From assembly GCF_001441165.1 (NCBI RefSeq), contig NZ_CP013126.1:1455551-1519550 (forward strand): a DNA stretch of 64,000 bases, in the 5' to 3' direction. Shown here piece by piece: positions 9,605-17,980 of the stretch. The translations under genes were made by a program, and so were the position numbers. The stretch's first letter is position 1. Each line of letters opens with the position of its first letter. A model generated the notes under the pieces. That model did no database searches and was not told where the DNA came from. It saw nothing but the letters and a program-made list of their open reading frames with translations. Source of the stretch: Acidipropionibacterium acidipropionici. Lineage in GTDB: Bacteria; Actinomycetota; Actinomycetes; Propionibacteriales; Propionibacteriaceae.

Positions 9605-10540
9605 TCAGTCGAGCAGTGCTCGGGCGGTCCGGACGTCGGTGACCAGGCCGTTGAGAATCCCCCCTTCCAGTGCGGCTCTCAGGGATCTGAGTTTGCGGGG
9701 GCCGTAGGCGATGCCGATGCGCCTCGGGATCGTGGTGAGTTCATCCAGGTCGATCCCGACCACTCGGGCGTCGACGTCCGAGGGGATCGGTGTGCCGGCG
9801 GCGTCGAAGTAGCGGGCGCACACGTCTCCGACCGCGCCCTTGGCGAGGAGATCGGAGACGTCGTCGTCGGAGATGAGAGAGGCCAGCAGGCTGTTGGGCC
9901 CGCCAGGTGTCTCGCCGACGCCGACGACCAGGGTGTCGGCCCGCCGGGTGATGTCCAGGGCCTCGGAGACCGAGGGGTCGGAGAGGAAGGCTCGGGCGGA
10001 GGCGAGACTGCCCGCGAGCATGGGCGCGGGATAGGACCGGGAGGTGCCACCGGCCTTGTGAGCGACGACGGTGGCCAGTTCGTGGGGAGACATGCCGTCA
10101 CAGCTGCGCCCCCAACTGCCGCCGAGCGGGATCACCGCCGGGTTGCGGGCGGTGGTGAGGACGGGCATCTCCCGAGCCGCCGCCACAACGGCCCGTGACA
10201 GCCCCACGACGACGGTCGTCGCGGTGCTCAGGAGATCTGTCAGTGCCCGGCCCCCGGTTCGGGCCATGGCGGAACTGGTCCTGGTCGAGGTGTCCGAGGT
10301 GGCCGAGAGCCAGCACCGGACCAGCCCGAAGCGTTCGGCCAGGCGGCGCTCCTCGGTGATGAACGTGTGGTCCTGCTCGGTATTGATGGTGATGGTGACG
10401 ACGCCTGTGCGACGGGCCTCGGCGAGCATCCGGGTGACCTTGACCCGTTGAAGACCGAGCAGGTCCGCGATCTCACCCTGGGTGAGCTCGTCCTCGTAGT
10501 AGAGCCTGGCCACCTGGCCGAGCTCGACGCGGGAAGTCAT
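9605..10540 (-). CDS. SorC/DeoR-type sugar-binding transcriptional regulator
   Basis: 311 residues from ATG 10540; the frame is open to 10666 but that part reads through promoter DNA. A helix-turn-helix spans about residues 17-45 (LTQGEIADLLGLQRVKVTRM). The remainder is the SorC effector domain, with the sugar-phosphate-binding segment VGLSRAV near 100 and LVVGVGE near 200. The family senses phosphorylated sugars or polyols (SorC, DeoR of Bacillus, EryD, LsrR). It is the first gene of the catabolic operon, so it probably regulates both itself and the downstream enzymes from the operator at 10633-10665. Confidence 0.9.
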   Translation of the reverse strand: MTSRVELGQVARLYYEDELTQGEIADLLGLQRVKVTRMLAEARRTGVVTITINTEQDHTFITEERRLAERFGLVRCWLSATSDTSTRTSSAMARTGGRALTDLLSTATTVVVGLSRAVVAAAREMPVLTTARNPAVIPLGGSWGRSCDGMSPHELATVVAHKAGGTSRSYPAPMLAGSLASARAFLSDPSVSEALDITRRADTLVVGVGETPGGPNSLLASLISDDDVSDLLAKGAVGDVCARYFDAAGTPIPSDVDARVVGIDLDELTTIPRRIGIAYGPRKLRSLRAALEGGILNGLVTDVRTARALLD

Positions 10541-10617
10541 CGTCCCCGCCTCATCGTCCCTCGCCTGGTCATCTCTGCTCCATCGCGTCGGACCGCTGCG
10601 TGCTCCGCCTGGTCGAG

Positions 10618-10646
10618 ATGCTACCCAGAGGAGAACAGAAGTACAA
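10618..10646 (-). promoter_or_regulatory. Promoter of the SorC-regulated operon
   Basis: On the minus strand, TTGTAC (10646-10641) and TAGCAT (10623-10618) are separated by 17 nt, a good sigma-70-type promoter. The expected start near 10611 leaves a leader of about 70 nt before the regulator ATG. Confidence 0.6.
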
Positions 10647-10665
10647 GAGACTGAACAGATGTACA
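10633..10665. promoter_or_regulatory. Tandem 13-bp operator repeats, likely SorC-regulator site
   Basis: GAACAGAAGTACA (10633-10645) and GAACAGATGTACA (10653-10665) are direct repeats with one mismatch and a 20-bp period, i.e. two helical turns. The first copy covers the -35 hexamer of the operon promoter. SorC-family proteins bind as tetramers to paired sites, so this is the natural operator candidate. Confidence 0.6.
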
Positions 10666-10742
10666 CGCCGGATCGGAGCGAGTCGTGCGGGCGGAGGGAG
10701 GTGCGCTGGGCGCGGGCGCCCCCGCGACGGAGGGCCGAGGGC

Positions 10743-12362
10743 TCAGGCCCGGCCCTGGGAGACCCTCTCCATCGTGGAGGCCCGTACCGAGATGATCCGG
10801 GCGGCGCCGGATTCCGCCGACAGCCGCAGGCCGGTGGCCCCGGTGCCGGGGAAGACCGCGGTGGTGATGGATGCCAGCCCGTCGGCGCTGAACACCTCGA
10901 TCGAGCAGGCGTCGATGAGGATCCTCATCCAGACCCGGCGCACCCCGCCCAGGGTGGATTCAGGCCACGTCACCGCCACCGCCGATGAATCGGCGCGCAC
11001 CACGGATTCGGTCGGGACGTCGCGGGTCTGCGACGGCGTCGCGAAGGACTCGCTGAACTCGGTGGCACCGCTCTGCGACCGGTCGACGGTGAGTGTGCGC
11101 TCGGCGGGCCTCCAGACGATGTCGGTGTGGCGGTCACCGCCGCAGCACACCTCAATGGTCACCGCATGGGCGCCGTAGAAGGAGGACACCTCGAGCTCGG
11201 CCTCGATGTCGAGCGCCCGACCGCCGAGGTTCCCGATCGGATTGAACTCGGTGCCCACCGGGGTGTCCTCGACGCTCCGCGTGCTGAGATGCAGCGAGGA
11301 GACCTCGTCGACGGGCCGTTGGGTGAGTCGCAACCCCTCCCGGGTGCTCACCAGGCCGATCTCCCGGGGGGTGGTCAGCGGCCCGGACCATCCGTCGGTG
11401 GGAGTCTGACGGGCGTAGTCCTCGTTGCTCATCCGGGCGATCATCACCCGCCGCTCGCCGTCGTCGCAGGTGGTGGCGGCAAAGAAGTCGCGTCCGACGT
11501 CGGTGCGAAGCACCGGGGAGGGATCTGTCAGCGGCGTGAAGGTGCAGCCGTCCCAGTCGCCGACGACGTAGCGGGTGGCCGATCCGTTGGTGGTCGGCGA
11601 TGATGCACTGCTCCACCCCAGCACCCATCTGGTGACGTTGGTGGCCTGGACCCGCATCGGGAACAGCTGGGGGTGGCGGAACTCTCCGCCCTCATGCCAG
11701 GGCCCGGCGCCGAAGTAGTTGCGACCGTGGCCGGCCGAGGGCCTCCAGTGGACCAGATCCTCGGAGCTGAAGAACTCCACGAGCTCCCCGCAGGTGACGA
11801 CCATCACCCACTGGTGGTGGTCCAGGTCGTGGATCACCATGGGATCGACGAAGCGCTCCCTTCCGTCCGGGGACGCCAGGACAACGCCGTCGCGGATCTG
11901 CCAGTGGGCGCCGCGGTCGGTGCTCAGCGCCATCCGGATGCCGGCGTCGGCCGGGTCGGGGGAGGTGAACAGGGCGACCATGCCGGACCGTCCTCCGAAC
12001 AGGCCGGAGACGTCATAGCGGTCGACGACCACCGTCCCCGGCCCGGCCGCGAGACGCTGTTCCGGGTCCTCGGCCAGATCGGTCCAGTGCACCAGATCGG
12101 TGCTCACCGCGTGGCCCCAGCAGCCGTCGAGCTGGGGGAACAGGTGGTACTCCTCGCCGATGCGGACCAGCGCGTTGGGGGCGAGGACTGATTCCCCGTC
12201 CTTCCAGAGGTGGTACAGCGGGCGGTGCCCGTCACCGGCGTGCTCCCGGATGCTGTGGGCGCGAACATCCCGCTCCTGGTCGCCGGCCTTCGCTGCGGTC
12301 ACGGCCTCGTCGATGACGCCGTCAACGCTGTTCGGAAGTGGACTGTGATCGGTGTTCAACAT
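10743..12362 (-). CDS. GH32-fold protein lacking the catalytic nucleophile
   Basis: 539 residues without a signal peptide. The N-terminal five-bladed propeller is recognisable by EEYHLFPQLDGCWGHAVSTDLVHWTDL (about 70-97), SGMVALFTS, and FFSSEDLVHWRP near 198-208; a C-terminal beta-sandwich follows from about residue 365. Active GH32 enzymes (invertase, levanase, fructan transferases) need Asp in WMNDPNG; here the aligned stretch is SVLAPNA with Ala at residue 61. The RDP motif is replaced by VDP at 172-174 and the EC motif by GEFRHP near 226-231. It may bind fructosides without cleaving them, use another mechanism, or have lost function. It has its own promoter and probably forms a single-gene unit. 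Confidence 0.75.
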   Translation of the reverse strand: MLNTDHSPLPNSVDGVIDEAVTAAKAGDQERDVRAHSIREHAGDGHRPLYHLWKDGESVLAPNALVRIGEEYHLFPQLDGCWGHAVSTDLVHWTDLAEDPEQRLAAGPGTVVVDRYDVSGLFGGRSGMVALFTSPDPADAGIRMALSTDRGAHWQIRDGVVLASPDGRERFVDPMVIHDLDHHQWVMVVTCGELVEFFSSEDLVHWRPSAGHGRNYFGAGPWHEGGEFRHPQLFPMRVQATNVTRWVLGWSSASSPTTNGSATRYVVGDWDGCTFTPLTDPSPVLRTDVGRDFFAATTCDDGERRVMIARMSNEDYARQTPTDGWSGPLTTPREIGLVSTREGLRLTQRPVDEVSSLHLSTRSVEDTPVGTEFNPIGNLGGRALDIEAELEVSSFYGAHAVTIEVCCGGDRHTDIVWRPAERTLTVDRSQSGATEFSESFATPSQTRDVPTESVVRADSSAVAVTWPESTLGGVRRVWMRILIDACSIEVFSADGLASITTAVFPGTGATGLRLSAESGAARIISVRASTMERVSQGRA

Positions 12363-12447
12363 GGCTGGGTTTCCTTGTGGGCGCGGCTTCGGGAGGTGAT
12401 TTCCGAACCGGCGCGACGCCGCCGGGGCCGGAACTCACAACCCTGCA

Positions 12448-12475
12448 ATTCTAGGTGCGACGGCTGTGCGTGCAA
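12448..12475 (-). promoter_or_regulatory. Promoter of the GH32-like gene
   Basis: On the minus strand TTGCAC (12475-12470) and TAGAAT (12453-12448) are 16 nt apart. The predicted start near 12441 gives an 80-nt leader ahead of ATG 12362. Confidence 0.6.
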
Positions 12476-12635
12476 GGCTCCGGGCATCTGTTCACATCGG
12501 TGACGCGACGCCTGATCACATGTCGACGGATGGTGCGCAGGCCGCGTCCCCTCCCCCGAACGGCCGGCCGGCGGCCGACTTCGCTCAGGCTGACCTTCCT
12601 GGTGGATGGCCGTTTCGGCTGCCACGATCAGCACC

Positions 12636-13358
12636 ATGGACGAGAACGTGAAGCCTCACGAGGACGAGCAGCATGCGACGAACACCGGGCAGAAGCTGAA
12701 CTGGCTGCGGGCCGGTGTGCTGGGAGCCAACGACGGCATCGTGTCGACGGCCGGCGTCGTGATCGGAGTCGCCGGCGCCACTCCGCACAACGTCGCCGCG
12801 ATCGCCACGGCCGGTATCGCCGCCCTGGTCGCCGGGGCCTTCTCGATGGCGGGAGGCGAGTACGTCTCGGTGAGCACCCAGCGCGACACCGAGAAGGCAC
12901 TCATCGCCAAGGAGAAGTGGGAGCTGGAGAACATGCCCGAGGAGGAGCGCGAGGAACTCGCCGACCTCTACCGTCAGCGCGGCCTCTCCGAGCACCTGGC
13001 CCATCAGGTCGCCGAGGAGCTCATGGCGAAGGACGCCCTGGCGGCCCACGCGGAGATCGAGCTGGGTATCGACCCGGACCACTACACGAGCCCGTGGGCC
13101 GCCGCAGCGTCCTCCTTCGTCTCCTTCACCGTCGGCGCCCTCATCCCCCTCATCATGATCCTGCTGCCCGTCGGCGAGCACCGGATCTGGATCGCGGCAG
13201 CCGCGGTGGTCCTGGGTCTCTTCCTCACCGGCCTCATCAGCGCCACCCTGGGCGGGGCGCCCCGGGGCCGGGCGATCATCCGCAATGTCCTCATGGGCTC
13301 CGCGACGATGGTGGCCACCTACCTCATCGGGCTGGCCTTCGGGACCGCCGTACTCTGA
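12636..13358 (+). CDS. VIT1/CCC1-family Fe2+/Mn2+ transporter
   Basis: 240 residues from ATG 12636 (MDENVK); an earlier in-frame ATG at 12606 is less likely. LRAGVLGANDGIVSTAGVVIGVAG near residue 20 and GAFSMAGGEYVSVSTQRD near 70 are the hallmark first and second helices of VIT1/CCC1 proteins. The central cytoplasmic part is rich in Glu (EKWELENMPEEEREEL), as in the metal-binding domain of these carriers. Five membrane helices are visible. Such proteins move ferrous iron or manganese out of the cytosol. Only 4 bp separate the stop from the response regulator ATG, so it is probably co-transcribed with the two-component system. Confidence 0.88.
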   Translation: MDENVKPHEDEQHATNTGQKLNWLRAGVLGANDGIVSTAGVVIGVAGATPHNVAAIATAGIAALVAGAFSMAGGEYVSVSTQRDTEKALIAKEKWELENMPEEEREELADLYRQRGLSEHLAHQVAEELMAKDALAAHAEIELGIDPDHYTSPWAAAASSFVSFTVGALIPLIMILLPVGEHRIWIAAAAVVLGLFLTGLISATLGGAPRGRAIIRNVLMGSATMVATYLIGLAFGTAVL

Positions 13359-13362
13359 CGCC

Positions 13363-14046
13363 ATGACGCTGCCCGACGTCCTGTATGCCGAGGACGACGA
13401 CCAACTGGCCGAGATGACGGTCGAGGTGCTCTCGGAGTACTACGACGTCGACCATGTCGCCGACGGGGCCGAGGCCCTGGACCATGCACTGCACCGCAGC
13501 TACGGCGTCATCGTGCTCGACCGTCGACTGCCCGGCATGGACGGCCTGGCCCTGGTCCGGGCGATCCGGCAGGCCCGCATCGCCACCCCGGTGCTCCTGC
13601 TGACGGCCCTGGGGGCCGTCGACGACCGCGTCGAGGGGCTGGACGCCGGCGCCAACGACTACCTCGTCAAACCCTTCGCATTCGAGGAGCTGCTGGCCCG
13701 GATGAGGGCCCTGCACCGCGGATTCACCGCCGCCGGGAGACGACGCCGCATCGGCGAGTGGATCCTCACCCCGGACACCCAGGCGATCTACTCGCCCACC
13801 GAGGCCCGCATCCCGCTCACCGCCACCGAGACCGCCCTGCTGGACGTCCTGGCCGCCAGCCCGGAGCACATCTTCTCCCGCCAGGAACTGGTCGGGGCGG
13901 TTCACCGGGCCGATCAGGACGAGGACCGGGAGACCGTGAGCACGGCCTCGGTCGACACCTATGTGCACTATGTCCGGCGCAAGACCGTCCCCGAGATCAT
14001 CGAGACCGTGCGAGGCCGCGGATACCGGCTGGGAGACCCGCGATGA
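13363..14046 (+). CDS. OmpR/PhoB-type response regulator
   Basis: 227 residues. The receiver domain has the acidic pair EDD near residues 9-11, the phospho-acceptor Asp in VIVLDRRLPGMDG near 53, Thr in LLLTAL and Lys in YLVKPF near 104. The C-terminal winged helix ends in the typical RGRGYRLGDP. The stop overlaps the kinase ATG (ATGA, 14043-14046). It probably controls the adjacent metal transporter and perhaps the convergent flavin-transfer operon. Confidence 0.93.
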   Translation: MTLPDVLYAEDDDQLAEMTVEVLSEYYDVDHVADGAEALDHALHRSYGVIVLDRRLPGMDGLALVRAIRQARIATPVLLLTALGAVDDRVEGLDAGANDYLVKPFAFEELLARMRALHRGFTAAGRRRRIGEWILTPDTQAIYSPTEARIPLTATETALLDVLAASPEHIFSRQELVGAVHRADQDEDRETVSTASVDTYVHYVRRKTVPEIIETVRGRGYRLGDPR

Positions 14047-15035
14047 CCCTCCGCCCCAGAGCCGCCGACGACCGCAGCATCCGATCCTCGACCCTGCGCA
14101 TCGGCCTCATGGTGGGGGTGACGTCGGCCCTTGTCATCGCGGGCGGGATCGCCATCCTGCTGTGGAGAATCAGTGCCAGGTCTCGTCCGGAGGCGGCCGA
14201 GGGCATGAGGCGCGACCACGGCCACGACCATGTCGTCGTCGACGTCAACGACGTCGTGCCGTGGCTCGTCGTCTTCGGCATCGCCGCGGTGGTGCTGCTC
14301 GGCGTCATCGCCTGGTACTCGGCGCGCCGGGCCGTCGCCCCGCTGGCCGAGGCGCTTCGCAGGCAGCGCCACTTCGTCGCCGACGCCAGCCATGAGATGC
14401 GCACCCCGCTGTCGGCCCTGGTGAGCCGCACCCAGATCCTCGAGAGGCGACGGGCGCGCGGGGAGCCGATCGACGACGTCATCGCCAGGCTCCGGGGAGA
14501 CGCCGAGGCGATGAGCGAGGTCCTCACCGACCTGCTGACCGCAGCCGCGGCCGACGCCGGGAGCCTCCAGGAGGATGCGCCCGACACCCCCGCCCACCCG
14601 ATGGAGGCCCTCGGCCGGGCCGCTGAGCGGATGGAGCCGCTGGCCTCTCCCCATGATGTGAGGATCGAGGTCACCGGGGGGTCGACGGCGTCGGTGCAGC
14701 TCGCCGCGCCGACCCTCGAACGGATCTGCGTGGCCCTCATCGACAACGCCATCGATCACAGCCCGCAGGGCGGCGTCGTCGCGGTGAGTTGCGCGCAGAA
14801 GGGGTCGACGGTGGAGATCCGGGTGGGCAATCAGGGCCCGGAGATCTCCGAGGAGGACCGGGCCAGGGCCTTCGAGAGATTCGCCCGCGGAGCGGAGACC
14901 GGCCGGCACCGGGGTTTCGGCCTGGGTCTGGCACTGGTGCGCGAGGTGGCGATCCGGGCGAGGGGATCGGTCGAGATCGAGGAGACGTCGCCGGCGGGCA
15001 CGGTCTTCCTGCTGCGGTTGCCCGCCGTCAGCTGA
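14043..15035 (+). CDS. Membrane sensor histidine kinase with a short His/Asp-rich loop
   Basis: 330 residues. Two helices (about 20-43 and 73-95) enclose a loop of only about 30 residues containing RRDHGHDHVVVDVND, unusually rich in His and Asp. The H-box is FVADASHEMRTPLSAL, the N-box DNAIDHSPQGG and the G-box GFGLGLALV. A HAMP region is short or absent. The loop composition suggests direct sensing of a divalent metal outside the membrane, which fits the neighbouring VIT1-type transporter and redox operon; this is inference. The 3' end overlaps the convergent apbE gene by 8 bp. Confidence 0.9.
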   Translation: MTLRPRAADDRSIRSSTLRIGLMVGVTSALVIAGGIAILLWRISARSRPEAAEGMRRDHGHDHVVVDVNDVVPWLVVFGIAAVVLLGVIAWYSARRAVAPLAEALRRQRHFVADASHEMRTPLSALVSRTQILERRRARGEPIDDVIARLRGDAEAMSEVLTDLLTAAAADAGSLQEDAPDTPAHPMEALGRAAERMEPLASPHDVRIEVTGGSTASVQLAAPTLERICVALIDNAIDHSPQGGVVAVSCAQKGSTVEIRVGNQGPEISEEDRARAFERFARGAETGRHRGFGLGLALVREVAIRARGSVEIEETSPAGTVFLLRLPAVS

Positions 15036-15936
15036 CGGCGCTCCCGGCCTTCCGGACGGCGTCGACCTCGTCTCCGGCCGCCCACCGGCGGATCCTGCCG
15101 TCGTACCCGACGACCAGCCCGCTGGTGTGCCTGGCCCGGGCCACCCAGCCGAGATCGTTGATGCCGGCGACGACGGCGGCCGTCGCCCACACGTCGGCGT
15201 CGGACAGCCGGTCGGCGATGACCGTCGCGCCCGCCGCCCCGGTGGTCGGCGGTTTCGCGCTGCGGGGGTCGCGGATGTGCGCGCCGCGCTCCGCCGTCCC
15301 CGAGGTGGCCACCGCCCCGTCGGTCAGCTCGGTGGTGGCCAGCAGCATGCCGGGACGCGAGGGGTCGGCGATCCCGACCCGCCACCGCCAGTCGGCGTCC
15401 GGCCGGGTGGCGAGCTGCATGTCGCCGCCGGCGTTCATGCCGACCGCGATGACGCCGTCGAGCCCGAGCAGCGGGCGGAGCCACCGGTTGAAGGCCCGCT
15501 CGACAGCCCACCCCTTGACGTAGCCGGTGGGGTCGAAGCCGCCCCTCCAGCGCGCCGAGAAGAGCCCGCCGGTGACGACCTCCGCACGGTCGCAGGCCCG
15601 CCGCACCAGGGCGACGAGGGGATCGGCCTCCTCCACGGTGAGACTTCCCGCGCGGATCCGGGAGATGTCGGAATCGGCCCGGTAGGTGGAGAAGATCCGG
15701 TCCATCTCGCGCAACTCGCCGAAGGAGCGTTCGATCGCGGCGACGGCGTCATCGGGGGCAGCAGGGTCGGGAACTGGACTGTCGGAAGCAGCGCTGTCGG
15801 GGAGAGGGCTCTCTGAGAGGTTCCCGTCGTCCTCCCCGCGGTCGAGGATCACGTGGACACTGACGACGGTGCCCATGATCTCGGCGGTGCGCACCAGACG
15901 GTGCGTCTTCAGGAGCGGGGTCGTGGCGCCGGTCAT
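15028..15936 (-). CDS. apbE: FAD:protein FMN transferase (ApbE)
   Basis: 302 residues. GGFDPTGYVKGWAVERA near 150, MNAGGDM near 195 and VATSGTAERGAHIRDPRS near 240 are the conserved FAD- and Mg-binding segments of ApbE. The enzyme attaches FMN from FAD to a Thr in exported flavoproteins. A Pro/Asp/Ser-rich insertion (about 36-62) is unusual. No lipobox or signal peptide is visible, so it may act in the cytoplasm or be anchored by a partner. The gene lies directly downstream of the FMN-binding protein gene (overlap 15933-15936), its obvious substrate. Confidence 0.92.
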   Translation of the reverse strand: MTGATTPLLKTHRLVRTAEIMGTVVSVHVILDRGEDDGNLSESPLPDSAASDSPVPDPAAPDDAVAAIERSFGELREMDRIFSTYRADSDISRIRAGSLTVEEADPLVALVRRACDRAEVVTGGLFSARWRGGFDPTGYVKGWAVERAFNRWLRPLLGLDGVIAVGMNAGGDMQLATRPDADWRWRVGIADPSRPGMLLATTELTDGAVATSGTAERGAHIRDPRSAKPPTTGAAGATVIADRLSDADVWATAAVVAGINDLGWVARARHTSGLVVGYDGRIRRWAAGDEVDAVRKAGSAVS

Positions 15937-16457
15937 GCCTTCGCCTGGTCCAGGGCGTTCTGCAGCGAGGTGGTGTAGCCCTGACTGGTGAAGGTGGCCC
16001 CCGAGACCATGTCCACCTGGGAGGACTGCGCGCTGATGGTCTCGTTGACGAGTGTGGGGACGGCCTGCTGATTGATCTCGTCGGAGTGGTGGCCGGTCGG
16101 GTACTGGGGCACCTTGACGGAGGTGATCTTCCCGCCGGAGATGGTCACCTGCACCTGGACGGTGCCGAACGGATTCTGCACCGATGATCCGGTGTAGGTG
16201 CCGTCCTTGAGGGAGCTCGCCGCCGTCGATTTCGAGGACGTCGAGTTCGAGGACGTCGACGTCGAGCCGGAGGATGAGGAGGAGGTGCCCGACGTCGCGC
16301 CCGAGGTCGAGGTGGCCCCCGACGTCGCCGATCCCGTCGTGGTCTGCGGGACGTAGGTGGCGCTGGGCTCGGCGCCGCGCAGGGAGGCGTAGTAGCTGCC
16401 GGCGAGCACGACGGCGCTGACCGCGCCCATGGTGGCGGTGAAGGCCTTCTTCATCAT
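15933..16457 (-). CDS. Exported FMN-binding-domain protein, ApbE substrate
   Basis: 174 residues from ATG 16457 (MMKKAF); the second ATG follows immediately. An N-terminal helix (about 5-25) serves as signal or anchor. Residues about 35-85 are a low-complexity Ser/Thr/Gly linker. The C-terminal FMN_bind domain begins at LKDGTYTGS and contains VDMVSGATFTSQGY, whose Thr after SGA is the site normally flavinylated by ApbE. The start overlaps the stop of the ferric-reductase-like gene by one base. It probably carries electrons from that membrane protein to an extracytoplasmic acceptor. Confidence 0.88.
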   Translation of the reverse strand: MMKKAFTATMGAVSAVVLAGSYYASLRGAEPSATYVPQTTTGSATSGATSTSGATSGTSSSSSGSTSTSSNSTSSKSTAASSLKDGTYTGSSVQNPFGTVQVQVTISGGKITSVKVPQYPTGHHSDEINQQAVPTLVNETISAQSSQVDMVSGATFTSQGYTTSLQNALDQAKA

Positions 16458-17980
16458 CAGTGGTTCTGCCTTTCGGGGGCGGGGCTGGGTTCTGGGACGG
16501 GGTTGAAGGATTCGGAGTGGATCCGGTCGGCGGAAAATCCGGCCCGGGCCAGGTCGCGGAGCACGGCGTCCATCCAGGGGTCGGGGCCGCACACGTAGAC
16601 CTCGCACCTGTCGATGCCGATCCGTCCGGACCGGGGGGCGAGTCGCTGCAGGAGCCGAGCCCCCGACCATCCGGCGTGGCCGGCGGGCAACCAGCTGGCG
16701 CCGCGGCGGGCGCGCGGGCCGTCCATCGGCCGGTGGACGAGCCCCTTCTCCCGCACCAGACGCCGGATCGCCTCGGAGCGCATCAGCTCGGCGGCGTCGT
16801 GATCGCGGGTGACGAGGACGGCCTGCCCCGGGGCGAAGGCCTCCTCCTCCAGGATGGAGACCATCGGGGCGACGCCGGCCCCGGCTGCCAGCATCAGCAG
16901 CCCGCCCTCGCCGCGCTCCTGGCCGGTCATGTGACCGAAGGGGCCCTCGAGGAGGACGCGTGTTCCCGGCCGCAGCCGGGCGAGACGGCGGGTGCCGTCG
17001 CCGACGACCCGCGCCGAGATCTGGAGGGTCGTGGCAGTGGGTGCGGCGGACAGGGAGAAGGGGTGGCCGCGGGTCCAGCCATGGCCGTCGAGGAACCGCC
17101 AGGTGAAGAACTGCCCGGCGTGGGCGCCGAGCCGGTCGAGGTCGCGGCCGGTCATCTGGACCGTCACGCCGCGGCTGCCGTCGGGGATCACCCGGGAGAC
17201 CCGAACGCCGTGGCGCAGGGACCGCATCAGCGGCATTCCTACCCGGAAGATCACGATGCTTGCCGCGGCGACGCCCCACAGCGTCCACCAGTAGGCGGTG
17301 GCCAGCGGGCTGGTGAGGAAGTCGCCGCCGGTCGAGAGCATGTGCGGGATCGCCAGTGCCACGCCGAGGTAGGCCCACAGGTGCAGCAGATGCCAGCTCT
17401 CATAGCGCAGCCGGCGCCGGGCCCGCCGAGCGGAGGTCACCATCACCAGAATGATGAGGAGCACGGCGATGTCGGCGAAGATCATGTCCGGGTAGTGGAG
17501 GGTGAAATCCCAGAACTGGCTCAGCAGTCCCATCCGGCCCTGCAGGGAGTAGGCCATCGTGATGAGCACGATATGGGCGACCATCAGGGAGAACGACCAG
17601 ATGCCCGTCAGCCGGTGCATCCGGGTGATGCCGGCCCGGCCGAAGCCCCGCTCGAAGACGGGGATCTGCGCCAGGAGGATCGTCTGGAGGAGCAGCAGGT
17701 TCGCCGAGACGAGCCCGGAGAGCCTGCCGATGCTCATGAACAGGTTCGATCCGAGGGAGACGGCGTCCTCGATGCCGCCTCCCTTGACCCAGATGGCGAC
17801 GACGAAGAGCGAGGTGAGCCAGATGACGGCGGTTGCCGCGTACTGCCAATGCTGCCGAGACAGTCGCCGGCGAGCGGGTGGCCGACCGGTGCTCGATTGC
17901 GGGGCGCCCTGTCGCCGGATGTCTCCGGACGTCGGGGGCGCTGCCCTGCGGGGCGTCGCGAGTGTCGTCGTGGGGTTCAT
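16457..17980 (-). CDS. Ferric-reductase-like transmembrane flavocytochrome with NAD(P)H domain
   Basis: 507 residues. About six helices between 45 and 260 carry paired His residues (RMHRLTGIWSFSLMVAHIVL and SWHLLHLWAYLGVALAIPHM) that suit two haems. The C-terminal half is an FNR-type module: WTRGHPFSLSAAP near 305 binds FAD, LLMLAAGAGVAPMVSIL near 365 and VYVCGPDPWMDAV near 460 bind NAD(P)H. The organisation matches FRE/NOX-type reductases. It heads an operon with the FMN-binding protein and ApbE, so it likely passes cytosolic electrons outward, for iron(III) reduction or another extracellular acceptor. Confidence 0.88.
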   Translation of the reverse strand: MNPTTTLATPRRAAPPTSGDIRRQGAPQSSTGRPPARRRLSRQHWQYAATAVIWLTSLFVVAIWVKGGGIEDAVSLGSNLFMSIGRLSGLVSANLLLLQTILLAQIPVFERGFGRAGITRMHRLTGIWSFSLMVAHIVLITMAYSLQGRMGLLSQFWDFTLHYPDMIFADIAVLLIILVMVTSARRARRRLRYESWHLLHLWAYLGVALAIPHMLSTGGDFLTSPLATAYWWTLWGVAAASIVIFRVGMPLMRSLRHGVRVSRVIPDGSRGVTVQMTGRDLDRLGAHAGQFFTWRFLDGHGWTRGHPFSLSAAPTATTLQISARVVGDGTRRLARLRPGTRVLLEGPFGHMTGQERGEGGLLMLAAGAGVAPMVSILEEEAFAPGQAVLVTRDHDAAELMRSEAIRRLVREKGLVHRPMDGPRARRGASWLPAGHAGWSGARLLQRLAPRSGRIGIDRCEVYVCGPDPWMDAVLRDLARAGFSADRIHSESFNPVPEPSPAPERQNH

